Assembly: GCF_051401765.1 (NCBI RefSeq)
Contig: NC_135068.1
Span: 558,001-622,000, forward strand
DNA: 64,000 nucleotides
From: Calliopsis andreniformis
Taxonomy: Eukaryota > Arthropoda > Insecta > Hymenoptera > Andrenidae
Direction of reading: 5' to 3'
In this document: piece by piece, positions 37,665-49,981 of the stretch
Position numbering within the stretch: the first letter of the stretch is position 1
Layout: each line of letters starts with the position of its first letter
Program-made: the position numbers and the translations under genes
The notes under the pieces: generated by a model
What the model saw: the letters and a program-made list of their open reading frames with translations, nothing else
Databases searched by the model: none
Told to the model about the DNA's origin: nothing

Positions 37665-40600
37665 ACTGGTTGCAATTACTCCTGTTATACAATGCAAAAA
37701 CTGTTTTATTTACATTGTATTTTATGCTTCTGGCGTTGACTTCTAAGGCCCGAGCTATCCGATCTTGTGAAGCATCGCTGTAGAGTGAAGCCTAGGTTGC
37801 CCGGAACGTAGAAATAACCATTAATTTCACACTGGTTGCAATTACTCCTGTTATACAATGGAAAAACTGTTGTATTTTTATTGCATTCTATGCTTCTGGC
37901 GTTGACTTCTAAGGCCCGAGCTATTCGATTTGGTGGAGCATCGCCCTAGAGTGAACCCTAGGTCGCCCGAAACGTAGAAATGAACATTCCATTCACACTG
38001 GTTTCAATCATTTCTATTATACGATGGAAAAACTGTTGTATTTTTATTGTATTTTATGCTTCTGGCGATGACTTGTCAGGCCCGAGCCATTCGATCTTGT
38101 GAAGCATCGCCCCAGACTGAAGCCTATGTCGCCCGAAACGTAGAAATGACAATTACTTTAACACTGGTTGCAATTATTCCTTTTATAGGATGGAAAAATT
38201 GTTGTATTTATACTGTATTTTATGCTTCTGGCGTTGACACCCAAGGCTCGAGCTATTCGATTTGGTGGAGCAACGAGATAGAGTGAAGCCTAGGTTGGCC
38301 GGAACGTAGAAATAACCATTAATTTCACACTGGTTGCAATTACTCCTGTTGTACAATGGAAAAACTGTTGTATTTACATTGTATTTTATGCTTCTGGTGT
38401 TGACTTTCAATGCCCGAGCTTTTCGATTTGGTGGAGCAACGAGCTAGAGTGAAGCCTAGGTTGCCCGGAACGTAGAAATGAACATTACTTTCACACTGGT
38501 TGCAATTATTTCTATTATGCGATGGAAAAACTGTTGTATTTTCATTGTATTTTATGCTTCTGGCGTTGACTTCTAAAGCTCGAGCTATTCGATCTTGTGA
38601 AGCATCGCCCTAGAGTGAAGCCTAGGTTGCCCGGATCGTTGAAATAACCATTAATATCACACTGGTAGCAATTACTCCTGTCATAAATGGAAAAATTTGT
38701 TGTGTTTTTATTGTATTTTGTGTTTCTGGCGTTGACATCTAAGGCCCGAGCTATACGATGCGGTGGAGCTACGAGCTAGAGTGCAGCCTAGGTTGCCCGG
38801 AACGTAGAAATGACCATTACTTTCACACTAGTTGCAATTATTTCTATTATACGGTGGAAAAACTGTTGTATTTATATTGTATTTCATGCTTCTGGCGTTG
38901 ACTCCCAAGGCCCTAACTATTCGATTTGGTGGAGCAACGCCCTAGAGTGAAGCCTAGGTTGCTCGGAACGTTGAAAAAACCATTAATTTCACACTGGTTG
39001 CAATTACTCCTGATATACCATGGAAAAACTGTTGTATTTTTATTGTATTTTGTGCTTATGGCGACGTCATCTAAGGCCCGAGCTATTCGATTTGGTGCAG
39101 CAACGAGCTAGAGTGAAGCCTAGGCTGCCCGGAACGTAGAAATGAACATTACTTTCACGCTGGTTGCAATTATTTCAATTATACGATGGAAAAACTGTTG
39201 TATTTTTATCGTATTTTATGCTTCTGGCGTTGCCTTCTAAGGCCCGAGCTATTCGATTTTGTGTAGCATCGCCCTAGAGTGAAGCCTAGGTCGCCCGAAA
39301 CGTAGAAGTGACCATTACTTTCACACTGGTTGCAATTATTTCTATTATACGAAGGAAAAACTGTTGTATTTTTATTGTATTTTGTGCATCTGGCGTTGAC
39401 TTCTAAGGCCCGAGCTATTCGATCTCGTGAAGCATCGCCCTAGAGTGAAGCCTAGGTCGCCCGGAACGTAGAAGGGAACATTTCTTTCACACTGGTTGCA
39501 ATTATTCCTTTTATACGATGGAAAAGCTGTTGTATTTATATTGTATTTTATGATTCTGGCGTTGACCCCTGAGCCCCTAACTATTCGATGTGGTGAAGCA
39601 ACGCTCTGGAGTGATGCCTTGGTTTCCCAGAACGTAGAAATAACCATTAATTTCACAATCGTTGCAATTACTCCGGTCATACAATGGAAAAACTGTTGTA
39701 TTTTTATTGTATTTTGTGCTTATGGCGTTGTCATCTAAGGCCCGAGCTATTCGATCTCGTGAAGCATCGCCCTAGAGTGAAGCCTAGGTCGCCCTAAACG
39801 TAGAAATTACCATTACTTTCACACTGGTTGCGATTATTCCTTTTATACGATGGAAAAACTGGTGTATTTTTATTGGATTTTATGCTTCTGGCGTTGACTT
39901 CTAAGGCCGGAGCTCTTCGATTTGGTGGGGCAACGAGCTAGAGTGGAGCCTAGGTTGCCCGGAACGTAGAAATAACCATTAATTTCACACTGGTTGCAAT
40001 TACTCCTGTTATACAATGGAAAAACTGTTGTATTTTTATTGTATTTTATGCTTCTGGCGTTGACTTCTAAGGCCCGAGGAATTCGATCTTGTGAAGCATC
40101 GCCCTAGGGTGAAGCCTAGGTCGCCCGAAACGTAGAAATGTCCATTACTTTCACACTGGTTGCAATTATTTCTATTATACGATGGAAAAACTGTTGTATT
40201 TTTATCGTATTTTATGCTTCTGGCGTTGACTTCTAAGGCCCGAGCTATTCTATTTTGTGTAGCATCACCCTGGAGTGAATCCTAGGTCGCCCGAAACGTA
40301 GAAATGACCATTACTTTCACACTGGTTGCAATTATTCCTTTTATACGATGGAAAGCTGTTGTATTTATATTGTATTTTATGATTCTGGCGTTGACACCTG
40401 AGCCCCTAACTATTCGATGTGGTGAAGCAACGCTCTAGTGTGAAGCCTTGGTTTCCCAGAACGTAGAAATAACCATTAACTTCACAATGGTTGCAATTAC
40501 TCCGGTTATACAATGGAAAAACTATTGTAGTTTTATTGTATTTTATGCTTCTGGTGTTGTCTTTTAAGGCCCGAGCTATTCGATTTGGAGCAGCAACGCC

Positions 40601-41869
40601 CTAGAGTGAAACCTAGGTTTCCGGGGCGTAGAAATACCCATTAATTTCACACTGGTTGCATTTACTCCTGTTATACGAAGGAAAAACTGTAGTATTTTCA
40701 TTGTATTTTATGCTTCTGGCGTTGACTTTGAAGGCCCGAGCTATTCGATCTGCTGGAGCGGCGGCCTAGAGTGAAGCCTAGGTTGCCCGGAACGTAGAAA
40801 TATCCATTAATTTCACACTGGTTGCAATTACTCCTGCTATACAATGGAAAAACTGTTGTATTTTTATTGTATTTTATGCTTCGGGCGTTGACATCTAATG
40901 CCCGAGGTATTCGATCTTGTGAAGCATCGCCCTAGGGTGAAGCCTAGGTCGCCCGAAACGTAGAAATGGCCATTACTTTCACACTGGTTGCAATTATTCC
41001 TTTTATAAGACGGAAAAACTGTTGTATTTTAATTGTATTTTATGCATCTGGCGTTTACACCTAAGCCCCTAACTATTCGATGTGGTGAAGCAATGCCCTA
41101 GAGTGAAGCCCAGGTTGCACAGAACGTAGAAATACCCACTAATTTCACACTGGTTGCATTTACTCCTGTTATACGATGGAAAAACTGTTGTATTTTTATT
41201 GTACATTGTGCTTCTGGCGTTGACATCTAAGGCCCGAGCTATTCGATGTGGTGGAGCAACGAGCTAGAGTGAAGCCTAGGTTGCCCGAAACGTAGAAATG
41301 ACCATTACTTTCACACTGGTGGCAATTATTCCTTTTATACGATGGAAAAACTGGTGTATTTGTATTGTATTTTATGCTTCTGGCGTTGACTTCTAATGCG
41401 CGAGCTATTCGATTTGGTGGAGCAACGAGCTAGAGTGAAGCCTAGGTTGCCCGGAACATAGAACTGAACATTACTTTGACACTGGGTGCAATTATTCCTT
41501 TTATACGATGGAAAAACTGTTGTATTTATATTGTATTTTATTCTTCTGGCGTTGACTTCTAAGGCCCGAACTATTCGATCTGGTGGAGCGACGCCCTAGA
41601 GTGAAGCCTAGGATGCCCGGAACGTAGAAATAACCATTAATTTCACATTGTTTGCTATTACTCCTGTTATACAATGGAAAAACTGTTGTATATTTATTGT
41701 ATTTTATGCCTCTGGCGTTGACACCTAAGCCCCTAACTATTCGATGTGGTGCAGCAACGCCCTAGAGTGAAACCTAGGTTTCTCCGGGACGTAGAAAAAC
41801 CCATGAATTTCACACTGGTTGCAATTACTCCTGTTATACAATGGAAAAACTGTTGTATTTTTATTGTAT

Positions 41870-42793
41870 TTTATGCTTCTGGCGTAGACTTCTAAGACCC
41901 GATCTATACGATCTCATGAAGCATCGCCCTAGAGTGAAGCCTTGGTTCCCCAGAACGTAGAAATAACCATTAATTTCACAATGGTTGCAATTACTCCGGT
42001 TATACAATGGAAAAACTGTTGTATTTTTATTGTATTTTATGCTTCTGGTGTTGTCTTCTAAAGCCCGAGGTATTCGATTTGGTGAAGCATCGCCCTAGAG
42101 TGAGTCCTAGGTTTGCCGGGACGTAGAAATACCCATTAATTTCACAATGGTTGCAATTACTCCGGTTATACAATGGAAAAACTGTTGTATTTTTATTGTA
42201 TTTTATGCTTCTGGTGTTGTCTTCTAAAGCCCGAGGTATTCGATTTGGTGAAGCATCGCCCTAGAGTGAATCCTAGGTTTGCCGGGACGTAGAAATACCC
42301 ATTAATTTCACACTGGTTGCAATTACTCCTGTCATACGATGGAAAAACTGTTGTATTTTTATTGTATTTTGTGCTTCTGGCGTTGTCATCTAAGGCCCGA
42401 GCTATTCGATGTGGTGGAGCAACGAGCTAGAGTGAAGCCTACTTTGCCCGGAACGTAGAAATGACCATTAATTTCACACTGGTTGCAATTGCTCCTGTCA
42501 TACAATGGAAAAACTGCTGTATTTCTTTTGTATTTTATGCTTCTGGCGTTGACTTCTAAGGTCCGAGCTATCCGATCTTGTGAAGCATCGCCCTAGTGTG
42601 AGAACTAGGTTGCCCGGAACGTAGAAATAACCACTAATTTCACACTGGTTGTAATTACTCCTGTTATACAATGGAAAAACTGTTGTATTTTTATTGCATT
42701 TTATGCTTCTGGCGTTGCCTTCTAAGGCCCGAGCTCTTGGATTTGGTGGAGCGACGCCCTAGTGTGAAGCCTAGGTTGCCCGGAACGTAGAAA
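41870..42793. repeat. Block K, left part (partner 54,981-55,738)
   Basis: Shares CTGGCGTAGAC, CGATCTATACGATCTCATG, CCTTGGTTCCCCAG, CTGGTGTTGTC, CTACTTTGCCC, GTGTGAGAACTAGG and GAGCTCTTGGATTTGG with 54,981-55,738. The region here is one monomer longer. From about 42,290 onward it also matches 59,052 onward. Confidence 0.8.
41981..42312. repeat. Two adjacent near-identical monomers
   Basis: The monomer starting at 41,981 and the next one at 42,147 are both 166 bp. Both carry CTCCGGTTATAC, CTGGTGTTGTC, AAAGCCCGAGG and a GCCGGGACG motif in place of CCCGGAACG. The copy of this region at about 55,096 has only one such monomer, and the offset between the regions changes by 166 bp at this point (13,111 to 12,945). 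A single-monomer tandem gain here, or loss there, is the simplest reading. Confidence 0.82.
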
Positions 42794-43995
42794 TGAACTC
42801 TACTTTCACACTGGTTGCAATTATTTCTATTATACGAAGGAAAAACTGCTGTATTTTTATTGTATTTTATACTTCTGGTGTTGACTTCTAAGGCCCGAGC
42901 TATTCGATTTGGTGCAGCAACGCCCTAGTGTGAAACCTAGGTTTCCCGGGACGTAGAAATACCCATTAATTGCACACTGGTTGCAATTACTCCTGTTTTA
43001 CGATGGAGAAACTGTTGTATTTTTATTGTATTTTGTGCTTATGGCATTGTCATCTAAGGCCAGAGCTATTCGATGAGGTGAAGGAACGAGCTAGAGTGTA
43101 GCCTAGGTTGCCCGGAACGTAGAAATGACCAGTACTTTCACACTGGTAGCAATTATTCCTTTTATAGGATGGAAAAACTGTTGTATTTATATTGCATTTC
43201 ATGGTTCTGGCGTTGACTCCCAAGGCCCTAACTATTCGATGTGATGGAGCAACGCCCTAGAGTGAAGCCTAGGTTGCCGGAACGTAGAAATAACCATTAA
43301 TTTCACACTGGTTGCAATTACTAAAGTTATCCAATGGAAAATCTGTTGAATTTTTATTGTATTTTATGCTTCTGGCGTTGACTTCTAATGCCCGAGCTAT
43401 TCGATTTGGTGCAGCAACGATCTACAGTGAAGCCTAGGTTGCCCCGAACGTAGAAATGAACATTACTTTCACACTGGTTGCAATTATTTCTATTATACGA
43501 TGGAAATACTGTTGTATTTTTATTGAATTTTATTCTTCTGGCGTTGACTTCTAAGGCCCGAACTATTCGATCTGGTGGAGCGACGCCCTAGAGTGAAGCC
43601 TAGGTTGCCGGAACGTAGAAATAACCATTAATTTCACACTGGTTGCAACTACTAAAGTTATCCAATGGAAAATCTGTTGAATTTTTATTGTATTTTGTGC
43701 TTCTGGCGTTGACTTCTATGGTCCGAGCTATCCGATCTTGTGAAGCATCGCCCTAGAGTGAGGACTAGGTTGCCCGGAACGTAGAAATAACCAATAATTT
43801 CACACTGGTTGTAATTACTCCTGTTAAACAATGGAAAGGCTGTTGTATTTTTATTGCATTTTAAGCTTCTGGTGTTGTCTTCTAAGGCCCGAGGTATTCG
43901 ATTTGGTGCAGCAACGCCATAGAGTGAAAACTAGGTTTCCCTGGGACGTAGAAATTCCCATTAATTTCACACTGGTTGCATTTACTCCTGTTATA
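42290..43995. repeat. Block K, right part (partner 59,052-60,757)
   Basis: About 1.7 kb (10 monomers) matching at an offset of about 16,762 bp (101 monomers). Shared markers are TTATACTTCTGG, GTGCTTATGGCATTG, TGAGGTGAAGGAACG, ACTAAAGTTATCC, TATTGAATTTTATTC and TAAGCTTCTGGTG. There are scattered substitutions (for example GAACTCTAC against GAACACTAC). This is the longest-range duplication seen in the window. Confidence 0.82.
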
Positions 43996-44718
43996 CGACG
44001 GAAAAACTGTTGTATTTTTATTGTATTTTATCCTTCTGGTGTTGACTTCTAAGGCCCTAGCTATTCGATTTGGTGCAGCGACGCCCTAGAGTGAAACCTA
44101 GGTTTCCCGGGACGTAGAAATAACCATTACTTTCAAACTGGATGCAATTATTCCTTTTATACGATGGAGAAACTGTTCTATTTATATTGTATTATATGCT
44201 TCTGGCGTTGACACCTAAGGCACTAACTATTCGATGTGGTGCAGTAACGCCCTAGAGTGAAGCCTAGATTGCCCGGAACGTAGAACTAACTATTAATTTC
44301 ACACTGGTTGCAATTACTCCTGTTATACAATGGAAAAACTGTTGTATTTTTACTGTATTTTATGCTTCAGGCGTTGACTTCCAAGGCCCGAGCTATTCGA
44401 TTTGGTGGAGCAACGAGCTAGAGTGAAGAGTAGGTTGCCCGAAACGTAGAAATGACAATTACTTTCACACTGGTTGCAATTATTCCTTTTATACGAAGGA
44501 AAAACTGTTGTATTCTTATTGTATTTTATGCTTCTGGCGTTGACTTCTAAGGCCCGAGCTATTCGATTTGGTGGAGCAACGAGCTAGACTGAAGAATAGG
44601 TTGCCCGGAACGTAGAAATGAACATTACTTTCACTCTGGTTGCAACTATTTCTATTATGCGGTGGAAAAACTGTTGTATTTTTATTGTACTTTATGCTTC
44701 TGGCGTTGACTTCTAAGG

Positions 44719-45500
44719 CCCGAGCTATTCGATCTTGTGAAGCATCGCCCTAGAGTGAAGCCAAGGTCGCCCGAAACGCAGAAATAACCATTACTTTCAC
44801 ACTGGTTGCAATTATTCCTTTTATACGATGGAAAAACTGTTGTATTTATATTGTATTTTATGTTTCTGGCGTTGACACATAAGGCCCTAACTATACGATG
44901 TGATGGAGCAACGCCCTAGAGTGAAGCCGAGGTTGCCCGGAATGTAGAAATAACCATTAATTTCACACTGTTTGCTATTACTCCTGTTATACAATGGAAA
45001 AACTGTTGTATTTTCATTGTATTTTATGTTTCTGGCGTTGACTTTCAATGCCCGAGCTATTCGATTCGGTGGAGCAACGAGCTAGAGTGAAGCCTAGGTT
45101 GCCCGGAACGTAGAAATAACCATTAATTTCACACTGGTTGCAATTACTCCTGTTATACCATGGAAAAACTGTTGCATTTTTATTGTTTTTTATGCTTCTG
45201 GCGTTGACTGCTAAGGCACGAGCTATTCGATTTGGTGGAGCAACGAGCTAGAGTAAAGCCTAGGTTGCCCGGAACGTAGAAATCAACATTACTTGCACAC
45301 TAGTTGCAATTATTTCTATTACACGAGGGAAAAACTGTTGTATTTTTATTGTAGTTTATGCTTCTGGCGTTGACTTCTAAGGCCCGAGCTATTCGATCTG
45401 GTGGAGCGACGCCCTAGAGTGAAGCCAAGGTTGCCCGGAACGTAGAAATAACCATTAATTTCACACTGGTTGCAATTACTCCTGTTATACCATGGAAAAA
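44719..45500. repeat. Five-monomer module M5, occurrence 1
   Basis: Markers in order: GAAGCCAAGGTCGCCCG with AAACGCAG, TTTTATGTTTCTGG with GACACATAAGG, CTATACGATGTGATGG, GAAGCCGAGG, ACTGTTTGCTATTAC, TTTTCATTG, GACTTTCAATGCCCG, TACCATGG, TATTGTTTTTTATGC, CTGCTAAGGCACGAG, ACACTAGTTGC and TTACACGAGGG. About 780 bp. Confidence 0.85.
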
Positions 45501-47373
45501 CTGTTGTATTTTTATTGTATTTTATGCTTCTGGCGTTGACTTCTAAGGCCCGAGCTATTCGATTTGGTGGAGCAACGAGCTAGAGTAAAGCCTAGGTTGC
45601 CCGGAACAAAGAAATCACCATTACTTTCACACTGGTTGCAATTATTTCTATTATTCGATGGAAAAACCGTTGTATTTTTATTGTATTTTATGCTTCCGGC
45701 GTTGACATCTAGGGCCTTAACAATTCGATGTGGTGGAGCAACGCCCTAGAGTGAAGCCTAGGTAGCCCGGAACGTAGAAATGACCAATAGTTTCACACTG
45801 GTTGCAATTATTCCTTTTATACGATGGAAAAACTGTTGTATTTATATTGTATTTTATGCTTCTGGTGTTGACACATTAGGCCCTAACTATTCGATGTGGT
45901 GGATCCACGCCCTAGAGTGAAGCCTAGGTTGACCGGAACGTAGAAATAACCATTAATTTCACACTGGTTGCAATTACTCCTGTTATTCAATGGAAAAACT
46001 GTTGCATTTTTATTGTATTTTATGCTTCTGGCGTTGACTTCTAAGGCCCGAGCTATTCGATCTTGTGAAGCATCGCCCCAGAGTGAAGCCTAGGTCGCCC
46101 GAAACGTAGAAATGACTATTACTTTCACACTTGTTGCATTTATTCCGTTTATACGATGGAAAAACTGCTGTATTTATATTGCATTTTATGCTCCTGGCGT
46201 TGACTTCCAAGGCCCTAACAATTCGATGTTGTGGAGCAACGCCCTAGAGCGAAGCCTAGGTTGCCCGGAACGTAGAAATGATCATTAGTTTCACACTGGT
46301 TGCAATTATTCCTGTTATAGGATGGACAGTCTGTTGTATTTTTGTTGCACTTTATGCTTCTGGCGTTGACTTCTAAGGCCCGAGCTATTCAATCTGGTGA
46401 AGCATCGCCCCACAGTGATGTGTAGGTTGGCCTGAACGTAGAAATGATCATTATCTTCACACTGGTTGCAATTATTCCTTTTATACGATGGAAAAACTGT
46501 TGTAATTATAATGTATTTTATGCTTCTGGCGTTGACATCTAAGACTCTAACTATTCGACCTGGTGGAACAACGCCCTAGAGTGAAGACTAGGTTGCCCGG
46601 AACGTAGAAATAACCATTAATTTCCCACTGGTTGCAATTACTCCTGTTATACAATGGAAAAACTATTGTATTTTTATTGTATTTTATGCTTCTGGCGTTG
46701 ACTTCTAAGGCCCTAACTATTCGATGTGGTGGAGCAACGCCCTAGAGTGAAGCCTAGGTTGCCCGGAGCGTAGAAATAACCATTAATTTCACACTGGTTG
46801 CAATTACTCCTGTTATACAATGGAAATCTGTTGTATTTTTATTGTATTTTATGCTTCTGGCGTTGACTTCTAAGGCCCGAGCTATTCGATTTGGTGGAGC
46901 AACGAGCTAGAGTGAAGCCTAGGATTCCCGGAACGTAGAAATGAATATTACTTTCACACTGGTTGCAATTATTTTTATTATACTATGGAAAAACTGTTGT
47001 ATTTTTATTGTATTTTATGCTTCTGGCGTTGACTTCTAAGGCCCGAGGTATTCGATCTTGTCAAGCATCGCCCCCGAGTGAAGCCTAGGTCGCCCGAAAC
47101 GTAGAAATGACCATTACTTTCACACTGGTTGCAATTATTCCTTTTATACGATGGAAAGACTGTTGCATTTATATTGTGCTTTATGCTTCTGGCGTTGACT
47201 TCTAAGGCCTGAGTTCTTCGATTTGGTGGAACAAGGAGCTAGAGTGAAGCCTAGGTTGCCCGGAACGTAGAAATGACCATTACTTTCACACTGGTTGCAA
47301 TTATTCCTTTTATAGGATGGAAAAACTGTTGTATTTATATTGCATTTCATGGTTCTGGCGTTGACTTCTAAGG

Positions 47374-48155
47374 ACCGAGCTATTCGATCTTGTGAAGCAT
47401 CGCCCTAGAGTGAAGCCAAGGTCGCCCGAAACGCAGAAATAACCATTACTTTCACACTGGTTGCAATTATTCCTTTTATACGATGGAAAAACTGTTGTAT
47501 TTATATTGTATTTTATGTTTCTGGCGTTGACACATAAGGCCCTAACTATACGATGTGATGGAGCAACGCCCTAGAGTGAAGCCGAGGTTGCCCGGAACGT
47601 AGAAATAACCATTAATTTCACACTGTTTGCTATTACTCCTGTTATACAATGGAAAAACTGTTGTATTTTCATTGTATTTTATGTTTCTGGCGTTGACTTT
47701 CAATGCCCGAGCTATTCGATTCGGTGGAGCAACGAGCTAGAGTGAAGCCTAGGTTGCCCGGAACGTAGAAATAACCATTAATTTCACACTGGTTGCAATT
47801 ACTCCTGTTATACCATGGAAAAACTGTTGCATTTTTATTGTTTTTTATGCTTCTGGCGTTGACTGCTAAGGCACGAGCTATTCGATTTGGTGGAGCAACG
47901 AGCTAGAGTGAAGCCTAGGTTGCCCGGAACGTAGAAATCAACATTACTTGCACACTAGTTGCAATTATTTCTATTACACGAGGGAAAAACTGTTGTATTC
48001 TTATTGTAGTTTATGCTTCTGGCGTTGACTTCTAAGGCCCGAGCTATTCGATCTGGTGGAGCGACGCCCTAGAGTGAAGCCAAGGTTGCCCGGAACGTAG
48101 AAATAACCATTAATTTCACACTGGTTGCAGTTACTCCTGTTATACCATGGAAAAA
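47374..48155. repeat. Five-monomer module M5, occurrence 2
   Basis: Second M5 inside the same 4,481-bp unit, 2,655 bp (16 monomers) after the first. A handful of differences (GGACCGAGC for GGCCCGAGC, GAACGTAG for GAATGTAG, GTTGCAGTTAC for GTTGCAATTAC at the end). Confidence 0.85.
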
Positions 48156-49199
48156 CTGTTGTACTTTTATTGTATTTTATGCTTCTGGTGTTGACTTCTA
48201 AGGCCCGAGCTATTCGATTTGGTGCAGCAGCGCCCTAAAGTGAAACCTTGGTTTTCCGGAACGTAGAAATAAACATTAATTGCACACTGGCTGCACTTAC
48301 TCCTGTTATACGATGGAAAAACTGTTGTATGTTTATTGTATTTTATGCTTCTGGCGTTGAATTCTGAGAACCTAGCTATTCGATATGTTGGAGCAACGCC
48401 CTAGAGTGAAGCCTAGGTTGCCCGGAACGTAGAAATGAGCATTACTTTCACACTGGTTGCAATTATTTCTATTGTACGATGGAAAAACTGTTGTATTTTT
48501 ATTGCATTTTATGCTTCTGGCGTTGACTTCTAAGGCACCAGGTATTCGATCTGGTGAAGCATCGCCCTAGAGTGAAGACCAGGTAGCCCGGAACGTAGAA
48601 ATGGCAATTAGTTTCACACTGGTTGCAATTATTACTGTTATACGATGGAAGAGGTGTTGCATTTTTACTGTATTTTAAGCTTCTGGTATTGACTTCTAAC
48701 GCACCAGCTATTCGATCTGGTGAAGCGTTGCCCTAAAGTGAATACCAGGTTGCCCGGAACGTAGACATGACCATGAGTTTCACACTGGTTGCAATTATTA
48801 CTGTTATACGATGAAAAGTCTGTTGTATTTTTAATGCATTTCATGATTCTGGCGCTGACCTCAAAGGCCCGAGCTAGTCGATCTTGTGAAGTATCGCCCT
48901 AGAGTGAAGCCTAGGTCGCCCGAAACATAGAAATGACCATTACTTTCACACTGTTTGCAATTATTCCTTTTATACGATGGAAAAGCTGTTGTATTTATAT
49001 TGCTTTTTATGCTTCTGGCGATGACACCTAAGGCCCTAACTATTCGATGTGGTGGAGCAACGAGCTAGACTGAAGAATAGGTTGCCCGGAACGTAGAAAT
49101 GAACATTACTTTCACTCTGGTTGCAACTATTTCTATTATGCGGTGGAAAAACTGTTGTATTTTTATTGTACTTTATGCTTCTGGCGTTGACTTCTAAGG

Positions 49200-49981
49200 C
49201 CCGAGCTATTCGATCTTGTGAAGCATCGCCCTAGAGTGAAGCCAAGGTCGCCCGAAACGCAGAAATAACCATTACTTTCACACTGGTTGCAATTATTCCT
49301 TTTATACGATGGAAAAACTGTTGTATTTATATTGTATTTTATGTTTCTGGCGTTGACACATAAGGCCCTAACTATACGATGTGATGGAGCAACGCCCTAG
49401 AGTGAAGCCGAGGTTGCCCGGAATGTAGAAATAACCATTAATTTCACACTGTTTGCTATTACTCCTGTTATACAATGGAAAAACTGTTGTATTTTCATTG
49501 TATTTTATGTTTCTGGCGTTGACTTTCAATGCCCGAGCTATTCGATTCGGTGGAGCAACGAGCTAGAGTGAAGCCTAGGTTGCCCGGAACGTAGAAATAA
49601 CCATTAATTTCACACTGGTTGCAATTACTCCTGTTATACCATGGAAAAACTGTTGCATTTTTATTGTTTTTTATGCTTCTGGCGTTGACTGCTAAGGCAC
49701 GAGCTATTCGATTTGGTGGAGCAACGAGCTAGAGTAAAGCCTAGGTTGCCCGGAACGTAGAAATCAACATTACTTGCACACTAGTTGCAATTATTTCTAT
49801 TACACGAGGGAAAAACTGTTGTATTTTTATTGTAGTTTATGCTTCTGGCGTTGACTTCTAAGGCCCGAGCTATTCGATCTGGTGGAGCGACGCCCTAGAG
49901 TGAAGCCAAGGTTGCCCGGAACGTAGAAATAACCATTAATTTCACACTGGTTGCAATTACTCCTGTTATACCATGGAAAAA
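49200..49981. repeat. Five-monomer module M5, occurrence 3
   Basis: M5 in copy 2 of the 27-monomer unit, corresponding to occurrence 1. It shares GAATGTAG and GAGTAAAGCC with that occurrence. Confidence 0.85.

Larger units (their letters stand above)
28900..37790. repeat. Domain III: loose higher-order repeat, period ~15-18 monomers
   Basis: Marker monomers recur at whole-monomer offsets: 29,040-29,745, 31,530-32,402, 34,640-35,222 and 37,400-37,664 share one group (offsets about 2,657, 2,823 and 2,656 bp, measured at a common point). Further groups are 29,925-30,865 with 35,238-36,179 (offset about 5,314) and 33,590-34,185 with 36,579-37,174 (offset 2,989). A short piece with CTGGCTTTGACTTC, ACCGAGCTGTCCGATC and ACCCTAGGGTG occurs four times, near 30,755, 32,415, 36,067 and 36,233. 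The phrase is mosaic rather than a strict tandem unit. Confidence 0.8.
37791..44579. repeat. Domain III, middle part: diverse A/B/C monomers
   Basis: About 41 A/B/C monomers without tandem long-period structure inside the interval. Recognisable C-B-A order survives in places (for example about 39,240-40,080). The right part (41,870-43,995) has close relatives at 54,981-55,738 and 59,052-60,757. Nothing other than satellite sequence is seen. Confidence 0.8.
44580..49060. repeat. 27-monomer higher-order unit, copy 1 (4,481 bp)
   Basis: First of two directly adjacent near-identical units. The internal plan is module M5 (44,719-45,500), an 11-monomer stretch P (to 47,373), a second M5 (47,374-48,155) and a 5-6-monomer stretch Q (to 49,060). 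Q markers include GCGCCCTAAAGTG, GGTTTTCCGG, GCACCAGG, GGAAGAGGTGTTGC and GACATGACCATGAG. The unit is offset from copy 2 by 4,481 bp, one base short of 27 x 166. About eight differences were seen by eye (for example TTTCCCACTGG/TTTCACACTGG and TTTTAAGCTTCTGGTATTG/TTTTATGCTTCTGGCGTTG). Confidence 0.9.

Noticed and set aside
11122..39738. Repeated plus-strand open frames of about 80 codons with similar hydrophobic peptides (for example at 11,122, 14,935, 21,235, 29,368, 32,025 and 34,848).
   Set aside because: Each spans about one and a half monomers and begins at the same monomer position, so they are chance readings of the repeat. Differences between copies change amino acids freely and many copies are closed by stops. 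The hydrophobic look comes from the T-rich part of the monomer.
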